Below, one piece after another: positions 48,853-56,533 of a stretch of DNA of 64,000 nt. A program made the translations under genes and the position numbers. This DNA comes from Rhizobacter sp. OV335 (GTDB taxonomy: Bacteria; Pseudomonadota; Gammaproteobacteria; Burkholderiales; Burkholderiaceae_C). Where the stretch lies: assembly GCF_900142965.1 (NCBI RefSeq), contig NZ_FRCQ01000006.1:62001-126000 (forward strand). The letters run 5' to 3'. Each line of letters begins with the position of its first letter. Position 1 is the stretch's first letter. The notes under the pieces are model-generated. The model saw nothing but the letters and a program-made list of their open reading frames with translations, had not been told where the DNA came from and did not search any database.

Positions 48853-49440
48853 TCAGCGCGGCTTGTCCAGCTGCCACTGCAGGTGCGCCCGCACCGCCGG
48901 CCACTCGGCGCGCGTGATGCTGTAGACGCAGGTGTCGCGCAGCAGCCCGTTGGGCATGCGCTGGTGGCTGCGCAGGATGCCGTCGAGCTTGGCGCCCAGG
49001 CGTTCGATCGCGCGTCGGCTCTGCTGGTTGAAGAAGTTGGTGCGGAACTCGACCGCGATGGCCTCCTCGGCGAACGCATGCGTCAGCAGCAGCAGCTTGC
49101 ATTCGGTGTTGAAGCCGCTGCGCTGCACGCTCGCCGCCGTCCAGGTGGAGCCGATCTCGACACGCTGGTTCACCGCGTCGATGTTCATGAAGGTCGTCAT
49201 GCCGACGATGCGGCCCGCGGCATCGCGCGTCGTGAACGGCAGCATCGAGCCCTTGCGCTGCAGGTCGAGGCGGCGCTCTATCTCGGCCCGCATCGCCTGC
49301 GGCGCCGGGATCGCGGTGTACCAGAGGTTCCACAGCTCTCCGTCGCTGACGGCGGCGATCAGGTCCCGCTCGTGGTCGATGGAGAGCGGCTCGAGCGAAC
49401 CGTGCGAGCCTTGCAGTCGGAGGGGGGTGAGCCAGGTCAT
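48853..49440 (-). CDS. GNAT N-acetyltransferase (RimJ/RimL type)
   Basis: The 195-residue protein has the RimL-like strand order: LEPLSIDHERDLIAA, the VEIGSTWTAASVQRSGFNTECK segment cut short here as its core, and EFRTNFFNQQSRRAIERLGAK, where NQQSRRAIERLG is the acetyl-CoA-proximal motif. The substrate is unknown. It diverges from a MocR regulator across a 100-bp gap with a palindrome, so it is a likely target of that regulator. Confidence 0.86.
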   Translation of the reverse strand: MTWLTPLRLQGSHGSLEPLSIDHERDLIAAVSDGELWNLWYTAIPAPQAMRAEIERRLDLQRKGSMLPFTTRDAAGRIVGMTTFMNIDAVNQRVEIGSTWTAASVQRSGFNTECKLLLLTHAFAEEAIAVEFRTNFFNQQSRRAIERLGAKLDGILRSHQRMPNGLLRDTCVYSITRAEWPAVRAHLQWQLDKPR

Positions 49441-49504
49441 CGTCGTCGTCCTTGCGGGAGGTTCGGTTCAGGGTGCTCTACAGTAGCGCCGGTGTGGCAC
49501 CTTG

Positions 49505-49528
49505 AAAAGCGCCACGCATGGCGATTTT
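49505..49528 (+). promoter_or_regulatory. Inverted repeat before the MocR-type regulator
   Basis: AAAAGCGCCA and TGGCGATTTT match as inverted repeats at 9 of 10 positions around a CGCA centre. They lie 13 bp above the regulator ATG and 64 bp from the GNAT start. An operator for autoregulation and for the divergent gene is likely. Confidence 0.5.
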
Positions 49529-49540
49529 CATGGAGCCACG

Positions 49541-51037
49541 ATGACAACCCACGTGCCGCAGGCCCTGCTCGATGCGCCGCTCTCGCGCGAGCGCGGCCCG
49601 GCCTCGCTGCAACGCCAGCTGCACGACCGGCTGAAGCACGCGATCCTCGGTGCAACGCTGGCGCCGGGCACCCGCCTGCCGGGTTCGCGGGCCCTCGCCG
49701 AGGCGCTCGGGATTTCGCGCAACACCGTGACGGCTGTGTACGACCTGCTCGCGGCCGAAGGCTACCTGCTGCCCGATCGACAGGGCACGCGCGTCGCGGC
49801 GCTGACCCGGCCGGCTCGCACTGCCCGTACAGCGCAAGGCAAGCCGGTGCAGCACGCCGCACCGGCGGCACCGCCTGCGATCGCCCGGCGCCTGTCGCCT
49901 ATCCAGTCCGAGCCCGCACAGACCGATGGCGATGCGGCGTTGCGCCCCGGCGTGCCCGCACTGGCGCAGTTCCCGCTGGCCGAATGGCGCCGGGCACTCG
50001 ATCGCGCGATGGGCCGCGCCGGTCCGTCGACGCTGGGCTATGGCAACCCGCTCGGCGAACCGGCGCTGCGCCGCTCGATCGCCCGCCACCTGAGCGTCGC
50101 GCGCGGCGTGCGCTGCGAGGCCGAACAGGTCGTCGTCACCGAAGGCGCGATGGAGGCGCTGGCGCTGTGCGCGCGGCTGCTGACGAACCCCGGAGACACC
50201 GTGTGGGTCGAGGACCCTGGCTACCGCGGCGCCCGCACCGCGATGCATGCGGCCGACCTGCAGATCGTGCCGATGCGCGTCGATGCCGAAGGGCTGTGCG
50301 TGCGCGAGAGCGACTGGGCCGCGCGGCCGCCGCGGCTGATCTACGCGACGCCGTCGCACCAGTACCCGTCGGGCGCGGTGATGAGCGCGGCGCGCCGGCT
50401 CGACCTGATCGCGCAGGCGCAACGCCATGGCGCGTGGATCATCGAGGACGACTACGACAGCGAGTTCCGCCACGCCGGCGAGCCGATCGGCGCGATGCAG
50501 GGCCTGGTCGCGCAGGCGCCGGTGCTGTACGTGGGCACCTTCAGCAAGACGATGTTCCCGTCGCTGCGGCTGGGCTTCCTGGTGCTGCCGGAGGCGCTCG
50601 CCGCGAGGCTGCAGGCGCCGCTCGGGCAACTGCTGCGCGGTGGGCATCGGCACGAGCAGCTGGCGCTCGGCGATTTCATCGAGAGCGGTGCGTTCGGCCG
50701 GCACCTGGGGCGCATGCGGCGGCTGTACCGCGAGCGGCAGGTCGCATTGCGCGAGGCGCTGTCGCGCCACCTGCGCGTGCCGCATGCGATCGACGGCGGG
50801 CATTGCGGCATGCACCTCACGGTGCGGCTGCCGGGCGAGTACACCGATGCCCGCATCGCCGCCGCAGCGCTGCGGCACGGAATGGCGCCGGCGGCACTGT
50901 CGAGCTTTGCGCTGCAGCCCTCGGCCGACGACAACGGGCTCGTGCTCGGCTATGGCAACACGCCGGCGGAGCGCTTCGAGGCGCTGGTGAAGAAGCTGTC
51001 GCAACTGGCGCGCGCTGCCGCGGCGGATGCCGTCTGA
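49541..51037 (+). CDS. MocR/PdxR-type regulator (GntR HTH fused to aminotransferase fold)
   Basis: The 498-residue protein has an N-terminal GntR winged helix (LPGSRALAEALGISRNTVTAVYDLL) and a C-terminal fold-type I aminotransferase-like domain with the PLP lysine K336 in TFSKTMFPSLRLGF. It should sense PLP or a related amine. TGGAG lies upstream of the ATG at 49541. PdxST genes are not nearby, so the pdxR name is not applied. The stop is immediately followed by a dispersed palindromic repeat. Confidence 0.9.
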   Translation: MTTHVPQALLDAPLSRERGPASLQRQLHDRLKHAILGATLAPGTRLPGSRALAEALGISRNTVTAVYDLLAAEGYLLPDRQGTRVAALTRPARTARTAQGKPVQHAAPAAPPAIARRLSPIQSEPAQTDGDAALRPGVPALAQFPLAEWRRALDRAMGRAGPSTLGYGNPLGEPALRRSIARHLSVARGVRCEAEQVVVTEGAMEALALCARLLTNPGDTVWVEDPGYRGARTAMHAADLQIVPMRVDAEGLCVRESDWAARPPRLIYATPSHQYPSGAVMSAARRLDLIAQAQRHGAWIIEDDYDSEFRHAGEPIGAMQGLVAQAPVLYVGTFSKTMFPSLRLGFLVLPEALAARLQAPLGQLLRGGHRHEQLALGDFIESGAFGRHLGRMRRLYRERQVALREALSRHLRVPHAIDGGHCGMHLTVRLPGEYTDARIAAAALRHGMAPAALSSFALQPSADDNGLVLGYGNTPAERFEALVKKLSQLARAAAADAV

Positions 51038-51108
51038 CCGTTCGGGCTGAGCTTGTCGAAGCCCTGGCTCGATGCGAGCAGACCCTTCGACAGGCTCAGG
51101 GCGAACGG
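51038..51108 (-). repeat. 71-bp palindromic dispersed repeat, copy 3
   Basis: In reverse orientation this is the same element as the copies at 3694 and 3796, with both arms conserved and the central part more divergent. It begins at the base after the MocR stop codon and ends 20 bp before the patatin stop. Confidence 0.85.
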
Positions 51109-51128
51109 ATTTGCGGCGCCGCCTTCGA

Positions 51129-53117
51129 TCACACCGGCGTGCGCAGCCGCAACTCCGGCGCCGGCATCGGCTTGTACGGCTGCCGCGCGTCGTTGACCCG
51201 GAACCGCTCCTCCAACTGCTCGATGCCCGCCAGCAAGGCCTGCAGCTGCTCGGCCTCTTCATCGCTCAACGCGCGTGCGCCGTCATCGCCACCCCTCAGC
51301 GGAGGCCCGTGCCTGGCATCATCGATCGCCTCCCCCATCGGCACCGCATGCGCCTGGCTCGCTGCCGCCGAGGCCGCGCCCTTCAACCAGCCGCGCAGCC
51401 CGACCAGCAGCGCCTGCAGCCGCACCCAGCGCTGCTCCTGCCACGCCGGCGTCGCACGCTCGCCCGGCGCATCGGCATAGCGCTCGACGAACAACTTGCC
51501 GCTCGCCGTACCGTAGCGCCGTGCCATCCGCAGGATGCGCTTGCGTGGCATGCCGATGTGCAGCTCGCCCTCGCCCGGCCGCAGCGCGAGCCGTGCGACG
51601 CGGTTGCGCGCGGTGGCCAGGCGCATCGCGCTGTGGTCCTGCCAGTCCTTCGCGGTCAGGCCGGCCGCCAGCAGGAAGCCCGCGAGAAAACCCAGCGGCT
51701 TGTCCGCACGCTCGCGCGCCTGCACCGGCGTGCCGGGGTCGGTCGGGTCGAAACGCTGCCAGCTGTCGCGGCTGCCCTGCAGGTGCGTCTCGGGCAGCCA
51801 CACGAACACGTTGCGCCGGAACGGGTTGCGCTGGCCCAGCCACAGCCCGAAGGTCGGCCAGCGCGGCACCGCCGCATCGAACAGGTGGATCGGGAAGTTC
51901 GAGCACAGCCCGCCATCGGAGAACCAGCAGCGCTTCAGCTGCCGGTCCTTGCGCGGCATCTCGTGGTCGACCGCCCACAGCGGCACCGCCGAGAACAGCA
52001 GCGGAAAGCTCAGGCTCAGGCGCGCCGCGACGAGGATCGGCAGGTCGCCGCGCGGCAGCTCCAGCAGCCCTTCACTCTTCGCGGCCTCACCGGCCGGCGG
52101 GTCGAACTCGCTGGCCGGCGCATAGGGCCGCGCCACCTTCACCATCGCGTCGACCACGCGGTCCGGAAAGAACAGCCGCAGCGCCTCGGGCTCGAAGTAC
52201 ACGCGGTCGGTCTCGTCCTGCAGCGGCAGCCGGTACGGCCGGCCGTGCGTCACGTTGGTCGTGATCAGCTCCAGGTTGATCGAGCGCAGCCGGCGCTCGT
52301 CGCCATCGCGCACCGCCACGCGCGGCGCGCCCGGCGAGGCCGGCGCCGACCACAGGTCGCGGAAGGTCAATGGTGCGTCCTCGCGGCCGAGGCCGGCGGC
52401 CAACTGGATGCCCTTGTCCAGCCATTCGACGAGACCGGGGTCGGTCTTCGGGTCGCGGCCCGGTTGCGTCTTGCCGCGGCACAGCCCGAGGTCGTTCTTC
52501 ACCAGGCCCTTGATCAGATCCGGCCGAAGACCCAGCCAGACGACAGCCAGCAAGGCGCAGACCGGTATGGTCAGCAGCAACCCTGCCCCATTGCCCCGAC
52601 CGATCAACAGCCCGAGGGCGGCGCCCCAAAGGGCCGGCACGCGGTAGCTGGACAAGATCGGCCACAGCAACCGCAGCCAGCGTGGCACCCGGCTGCGGCG
52701 TGTCTCGCCATAGATGTCGACCGCGCCCACGAACAGGTCGAACAAGCGCTGCCCGTCGGGCGCCGGCTGGAACAGCGACAGCATCTTCGTGCGCAGCCCG
52801 CGCGGCCCGGGCTTCGCCAGATCGCCCGGCGCGCGCCGCAGCACCTCGAAGCCATCGTCGTAGCCGTTGCGCCGCCCGTACTCCGCCGCCGCCGCGAGCG
52901 CCGCCGCCATCGCACCCACCGACGTACCGCCGATGCTCTTGAAGCGGAATGCCCGCGCGATCTCGAGGATCGCCCACGGGTAGACGACGCCGCTCGCGAC
53001 ACCTCCCGTCAGCACCAGGTCGCAGAAGCGATCGGCGGGCGGGCGCTCGGTCAGCGGCTCGGGCAGTTCGACGAAGTCTTCTCCGGTGTCGAGCGGCGCG
53101 CTCTTTTGCACCGTCAT
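51129..53117 (-). CDS. Membrane patatin-like phospholipase
   Basis: The 662-residue protein has the patatin dyad: oxyanion segment LTGGVASGVVYP (about residues 36-47), nucleophile S66 in GGTSVGAM, and Asp D401 in FSDGGLCSNFP. Two hydrophobic helices (about 159-175 and 178-198) interrupt the catalytic domain and would fix it in the membrane. Patatins hydrolyse acyl esters of phospholipids. The gene overlaps the DyP gene by 4 bp and is the last of the operon. The start MTVQKSAPL (53117) gives that overlap. The C-terminal 150 residues are unassigned. Confidence 0.87.
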   Translation of the reverse strand: MTVQKSAPLDTGEDFVELPEPLTERPPADRFCDLVLTGGVASGVVYPWAILEIARAFRFKSIGGTSVGAMAAALAAAAEYGRRNGYDDGFEVLRRAPGDLAKPGPRGLRTKMLSLFQPAPDGQRLFDLFVGAVDIYGETRRSRVPRWLRLLWPILSSYRVPALWGAALGLLIGRGNGAGLLLTIPVCALLAVVWLGLRPDLIKGLVKNDLGLCRGKTQPGRDPKTDPGLVEWLDKGIQLAAGLGREDAPLTFRDLWSAPASPGAPRVAVRDGDERRLRSINLELITTNVTHGRPYRLPLQDETDRVYFEPEALRLFFPDRVVDAMVKVARPYAPASEFDPPAGEAAKSEGLLELPRGDLPILVAARLSLSFPLLFSAVPLWAVDHEMPRKDRQLKRCWFSDGGLCSNFPIHLFDAAVPRWPTFGLWLGQRNPFRRNVFVWLPETHLQGSRDSWQRFDPTDPGTPVQARERADKPLGFLAGFLLAAGLTAKDWQDHSAMRLATARNRVARLALRPGEGELHIGMPRKRILRMARRYGTASGKLFVERYADAPGERATPAWQEQRWVRLQALLVGLRGWLKGAASAAASQAHAVPMGEAIDDARHGPPLRGGDDGARALSDEEAEQLQALLAGIEQLEERFRVNDARQPYKPMPAPELRLRTPV

Positions 53118-54598
53118 TCGAAGGCTTCCCGGTCCACCTCGTCGACCCACAGGTGGCCGTGGTCCTCGGTCGCGAGCTGTTCCAGGCCGTCGCTCGTCGG
53201 GTACAGCAGGTAGGCGGTGCCGCGCGTGCGCACGAACGGTTTCAGGCCCTTGAACTCCGTCACGCCGACGCGCTTCATCGCATCGCCCGGCAGCACGAAG
53301 TTCGCATCGGGATCCTCATGGTGCGAGGCCAGCGGATCCTTCGCACGGCCCTCGTCGAGGTTGCCCATCGGCACACGGTCGGCCCATTCGCCGAGCAGGT
53401 GCTCGAACTGGTTCTCGATGCTGCTGCAGAAGAACAGGCCGAGCAGGCCGCGCTCGGCATCGGCCGATTTGTCTTCCTCCCACGTTCTCCCGTAAGGCGC
53501 ACCACGACGCAGCAGCGGGCGATGCCGCCGCTGGTGCGCGATCTCGCCGCCACGCGGGTTCATGCGGCGGACGTGGGCCCCGAACGGGCAGCCCTCGCCT
53601 TTCGCGTCGCTCTCGTAGTTGAAATCACCTTCGGGCTCGCCGACAGGTTCCTGCGTCTCGGGGTGGATGCGCTGACCGTCCCGAAAGCGGCCACACAGTT
53701 TGGCCCGCACGAGCTCGATCGCCGAGGCTTCCTTGATCGCACCACCGCTGCCTTTGACGATCCGCTTGGCCTGCTCCTCCAGGTAGCCGCGGAACGCCGG
53801 CTCGTCCTGCTCCATCTGCCGCAGCACGCCAAAGCTCGCCTCGCAGAAGAACGACCTGACGGCCTGCGGCTGCGCGGCCAACGCCCACGGGTTCGCGCCG
53901 CCGTCGTCCGGGTGGCCGAGCAGGAACTCGCCGGGGTTGTGCATCGAGACCGGCAACAGCGTCCCCGTCCGGTTCGGATCATCCGACCAGCCGCGGATGC
54001 CCACCTTCGACAGGCCGTCGCGATAGCCGAAGTGCACCCAGCGCTCCTCCGTCTTGCCGTGCGTGAAGTTCTCACCCCGCAACGGTTTCTCGGCCACTCG
54101 CACATCGAACTCGCCGGCCAGTCCGCGCACGCGCTCCACCAGCTTGGCAGCGCACGCATCGTCCTTGTAGTGAAGGCTGATCACGGCATGCAGCGCTTCA
54201 AGCTGAAAGTCGCTGTCCCAGCGATCCGGTGCACTCGATCCCGTGTCGCCCAGCCGCGTGGCGGCCTGCACCGGCGCGCCGAGGTGGAACGACGGTGCGA
54301 GCTTCTGCAGCACCAGCTGCACGTGGCAAGGCAGGCCCAGCGCTTCCAGCCCGCGGTAGGTGAAGCCGACGCTGAGCTGGGGATCCGAATCGGGATCGCG
54401 CGCCCGCGACGTGTATGTCACGTCCTTGCTCAGCTTCCTGAGGAACCTGCGCGCCGGCGAGCCCTTCCCGTTGAACTTGAGCAGCAAGTGCTGCACTCCC
54501 AGTTGCTTCGGCGTGCACAGCACGATGCGCTGCACATGGTCGAAGTGATCGCCCCACGGCGTGCGTGACGTGGCCGGCTTGCGCGGAGGGCTCTTCAT
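53114..54598 (-). CDS. DyP-type haem peroxidase-like protein
   Basis: The 494-residue product has the dye-decolourising peroxidase layout: the GxxDG motif as FGYRDGLSKV (D194), the proximal haem ligand H342 in CPFGAHVRRMNPR, an arginine-rich HRPLLRRGAPYG (R360-R365), and the late GLLGLFFCSSIENQFE. DyPs use H2O2 to oxidise dyes, lignin or lipids. The start overlaps the P450 stop (ATGA) and the end overlaps the patatin start, so all three are translationally coupled. No Tat or encapsulin-targeting signal is visible. Confidence 0.86.
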   Translation of the reverse strand: MKSPPRKPATSRTPWGDHFDHVQRIVLCTPKQLGVQHLLLKFNGKGSPARRFLRKLSKDVTYTSRARDPDSDPQLSVGFTYRGLEALGLPCHVQLVLQKLAPSFHLGAPVQAATRLGDTGSSAPDRWDSDFQLEALHAVISLHYKDDACAAKLVERVRGLAGEFDVRVAEKPLRGENFTHGKTEERWVHFGYRDGLSKVGIRGWSDDPNRTGTLLPVSMHNPGEFLLGHPDDGGANPWALAAQPQAVRSFFCEASFGVLRQMEQDEPAFRGYLEEQAKRIVKGSGGAIKEASAIELVRAKLCGRFRDGQRIHPETQEPVGEPEGDFNYESDAKGEGCPFGAHVRRMNPRGGEIAHQRRHRPLLRRGAPYGRTWEEDKSADAERGLLGLFFCSSIENQFEHLLGEWADRVPMGNLDEGRAKDPLASHHEDPDANFVLPGDAMKRVGVTEFKGLKPFVRTRGTAYLLYPTSDGLEQLATEDHGHLWVDEVDREAFE

Positions 54599-56502
54599 GG
54601 CTCGATCGCCAGCACGCGCCGGATCTGCGCCGTCTCGGCGGCCGGGTAGGCGCTGAAGAAGTAGCCCGCCGCCACCGGCCGGTCATTGCGGCGGATCAGG
54701 TCGATGAAGGCGCCGGGGTACTTGTTGACCGGCATCGGCGGCGGGTCTTCGATGTGCTCGAAGATCTTGTCGAACAGCTCGCCCACCGCCAGCGCGAAAT
54801 GCTCGATGTACGACTCGAACAGCCCGTCGTACACCGTGTGCAGCACCAGCCGGTTGTCGTTCTCGATGAACTCGAACCACGCGAAATGGATGTGCCGCGA
54901 TTCGCGAAGCGCCCACTCGATGCGGGGCGCGCCGGCGCGGATCACCAAACGCAGCATCTCGGCATGCACGGCGATCGGCGACTTCACGCGCATCGACACG
55001 TTCAGCGCATGCTGGCGGTCGAGCCGGCAGCTCAGCGGATAACGCTTGCAGGTGAAGCCCCAACGGCGCTCCAGGCCCGCCACCGTGCCGTCTTCCGGGT
55101 CGATCGCCTCGGCCAGGCCGCGCAGCAGCAGCACGCGGCGCACGATCTCGCTGACCAGCGGCCGCACGAGCATGTTGCCGATGCACGAATGCAGACCGTG
55201 CGGCGACGGGCCGCCGTCCAGGCCGAAGATCAGCGGATGAGCTTCGGCCGGCGGCTTCGTGGAAACCTCTCCCTTGCCATCGAACGCACCCTGGAAAACC
55301 GTGCCCTCGGCACGCAAAGCCGCGACGATGGACAGCACGCACTCGTTGTTCTTCGCCAGCCTTGCCTTGCCCGGCAGCTCGATGTCCGCGGTCACCCGGC
55401 GCGGCAGGTAGGCGGCCGGCGGGTTCAGGCGCAGCGCCTCGGCAATCCACGGCCACAGGTCCAGCGGATCTTCCTTGTCGCGCAGCTTGTTGCGCAGCGG
55501 CTCGACCAGCCCGTTGCGGAAGAACTCGTACAGGGCCGAGCACACCGCCGCCTGCACGTTGCCGACCATGCCGGCCATCACGCCGACCACCATCACGCCG
55601 AGTTCCTCGCCGCTGAGGTCGCCGGCATCGCGCGCGAGGAGTTGCATCGCCGGATCGAAGCCGTGCACCAGGTCGATCCGCAGGTCCACACCGGTCGGGA
55701 GGTTCTCCGGATCGCGCTGGTACTCGTCGATCAGCTCGCAGGAGCGCGCAAACAGCAGGCCCATCGCGTCGCGGGCCACCGCCAGCGGCACCGGATCACT
55801 GACGAAATGCCGGCCCAGGATCTGGTGCGTCAACGCCATGTAGGCGCCCCGCAGCGCCTTCTCCAGCAACGGATAGTCGCCGGTCGCGAAGCCGAACAAC
55901 CGGCTGCAGAAGCGCAGCGCGGCCTGCTCGGCCAACTCCGCGAGGTCGAAGTGCGGCGCGCGCAGCGAGATCGGCGCCGCTTCGTCGAACGCCAGCGCGG
56001 CCAGCTGCGACACGGTCGATCCGGAGTAGCCCAGCGCGACCTTCGCCGCTTCGCGCTGGCGCCTGCGCATCTTCTCGTCGTCGAGCCCGAGCAGGAAGGT
56101 GCCGGAGCCCAGCTTGTTGTACGCCTCGTTGCTGAAGGCCTTGCCTTCATTGCGCAGCACGAACGCGATGTCTTCGGCCCGCATCACCAGGTGCACGTTC
56201 TTGTGCCCGAACGTCGGGTCTTCCCCTGCCAGGCTGTCCTTGGGCTCGTACTCGCTCAGGTGGTGGATCGCGCGGCTGCGAAAGGTCAGCACGCCCTTCA
56301 AGTCCGAGCGTTTCAGCAGCGCCTCGAACAGCGCATCGCGCTGCGCCGGCAGGCTCTGCGGATCGTGCGGCCGCAGGTCTCGCCAATCGCACAGCCAGTC
56401 GAACAGCATGCGGTTGCGCACGTAGTCGGTCGCCTGTGCGTCGGACCAGGTCGGCAGGCCCTTCTCGACCGACCCGGGCCGGAACTTCCTGTTGGTCGTC
56501 AT
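54595..56502 (-). CDS. Cytochrome P450 with an extra C-terminal domain
   Basis: The 635-residue protein has the P450 E-x-x-R as WIAEALRLNP (E355, R358) and a haem loop FGLDGGPSPHGLHSCIG with Cys C440. Residues about 475-635 form an additional alpha/beta domain with IHFAWFEFIEND, YDGLFESYIEHF and GYFFSAYPAAETAQIRRV, a pattern I associate with ferredoxin-like domains found beside bacterial lipid-oxidising haem enzymes. No reductase or ferredoxin is encoded nearby. The start is ATG 56502 behind GGGGAGG. It lies 31 bp after the large signalling gene. Confidence 0.87.
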   Translation of the reverse strand: MTTNRKFRPGSVEKGLPTWSDAQATDYVRNRMLFDWLCDWRDLRPHDPQSLPAQRDALFEALLKRSDLKGVLTFRSRAIHHLSEYEPKDSLAGEDPTFGHKNVHLVMRAEDIAFVLRNEGKAFSNEAYNKLGSGTFLLGLDDEKMRRRQREAAKVALGYSGSTVSQLAALAFDEAAPISLRAPHFDLAELAEQAALRFCSRLFGFATGDYPLLEKALRGAYMALTHQILGRHFVSDPVPLAVARDAMGLLFARSCELIDEYQRDPENLPTGVDLRIDLVHGFDPAMQLLARDAGDLSGEELGVMVVGVMAGMVGNVQAAVCSALYEFFRNGLVEPLRNKLRDKEDPLDLWPWIAEALRLNPPAAYLPRRVTADIELPGKARLAKNNECVLSIVAALRAEGTVFQGAFDGKGEVSTKPPAEAHPLIFGLDGGPSPHGLHSCIGNMLVRPLVSEIVRRVLLLRGLAEAIDPEDGTVAGLERRWGFTCKRYPLSCRLDRQHALNVSMRVKSPIAVHAEMLRLVIRAGAPRIEWALRESRHIHFAWFEFIENDNRLVLHTVYDGLFESYIEHFALAVGELFDKIFEHIEDPPPMPVNKYPGAFIDLIRRNDRPVAAGYFFSAYPAAETAQIRRVLAIEP

Positions 56503-56533
56503 CACCGCCTCCCCGCGTTGCCGCGTCAAAAGC

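Noticed and set aside
46186-51480. A 1764-codon open frame on the plus strand across the helicase and MocR genes
   Set aside because: It runs antisense to the SNF2 helicase and GNAT genes and has the Arg/Pro/Gln-rich composition of a shadow frame in high-GC DNA. The helicase in the opposite frame has full motifs.
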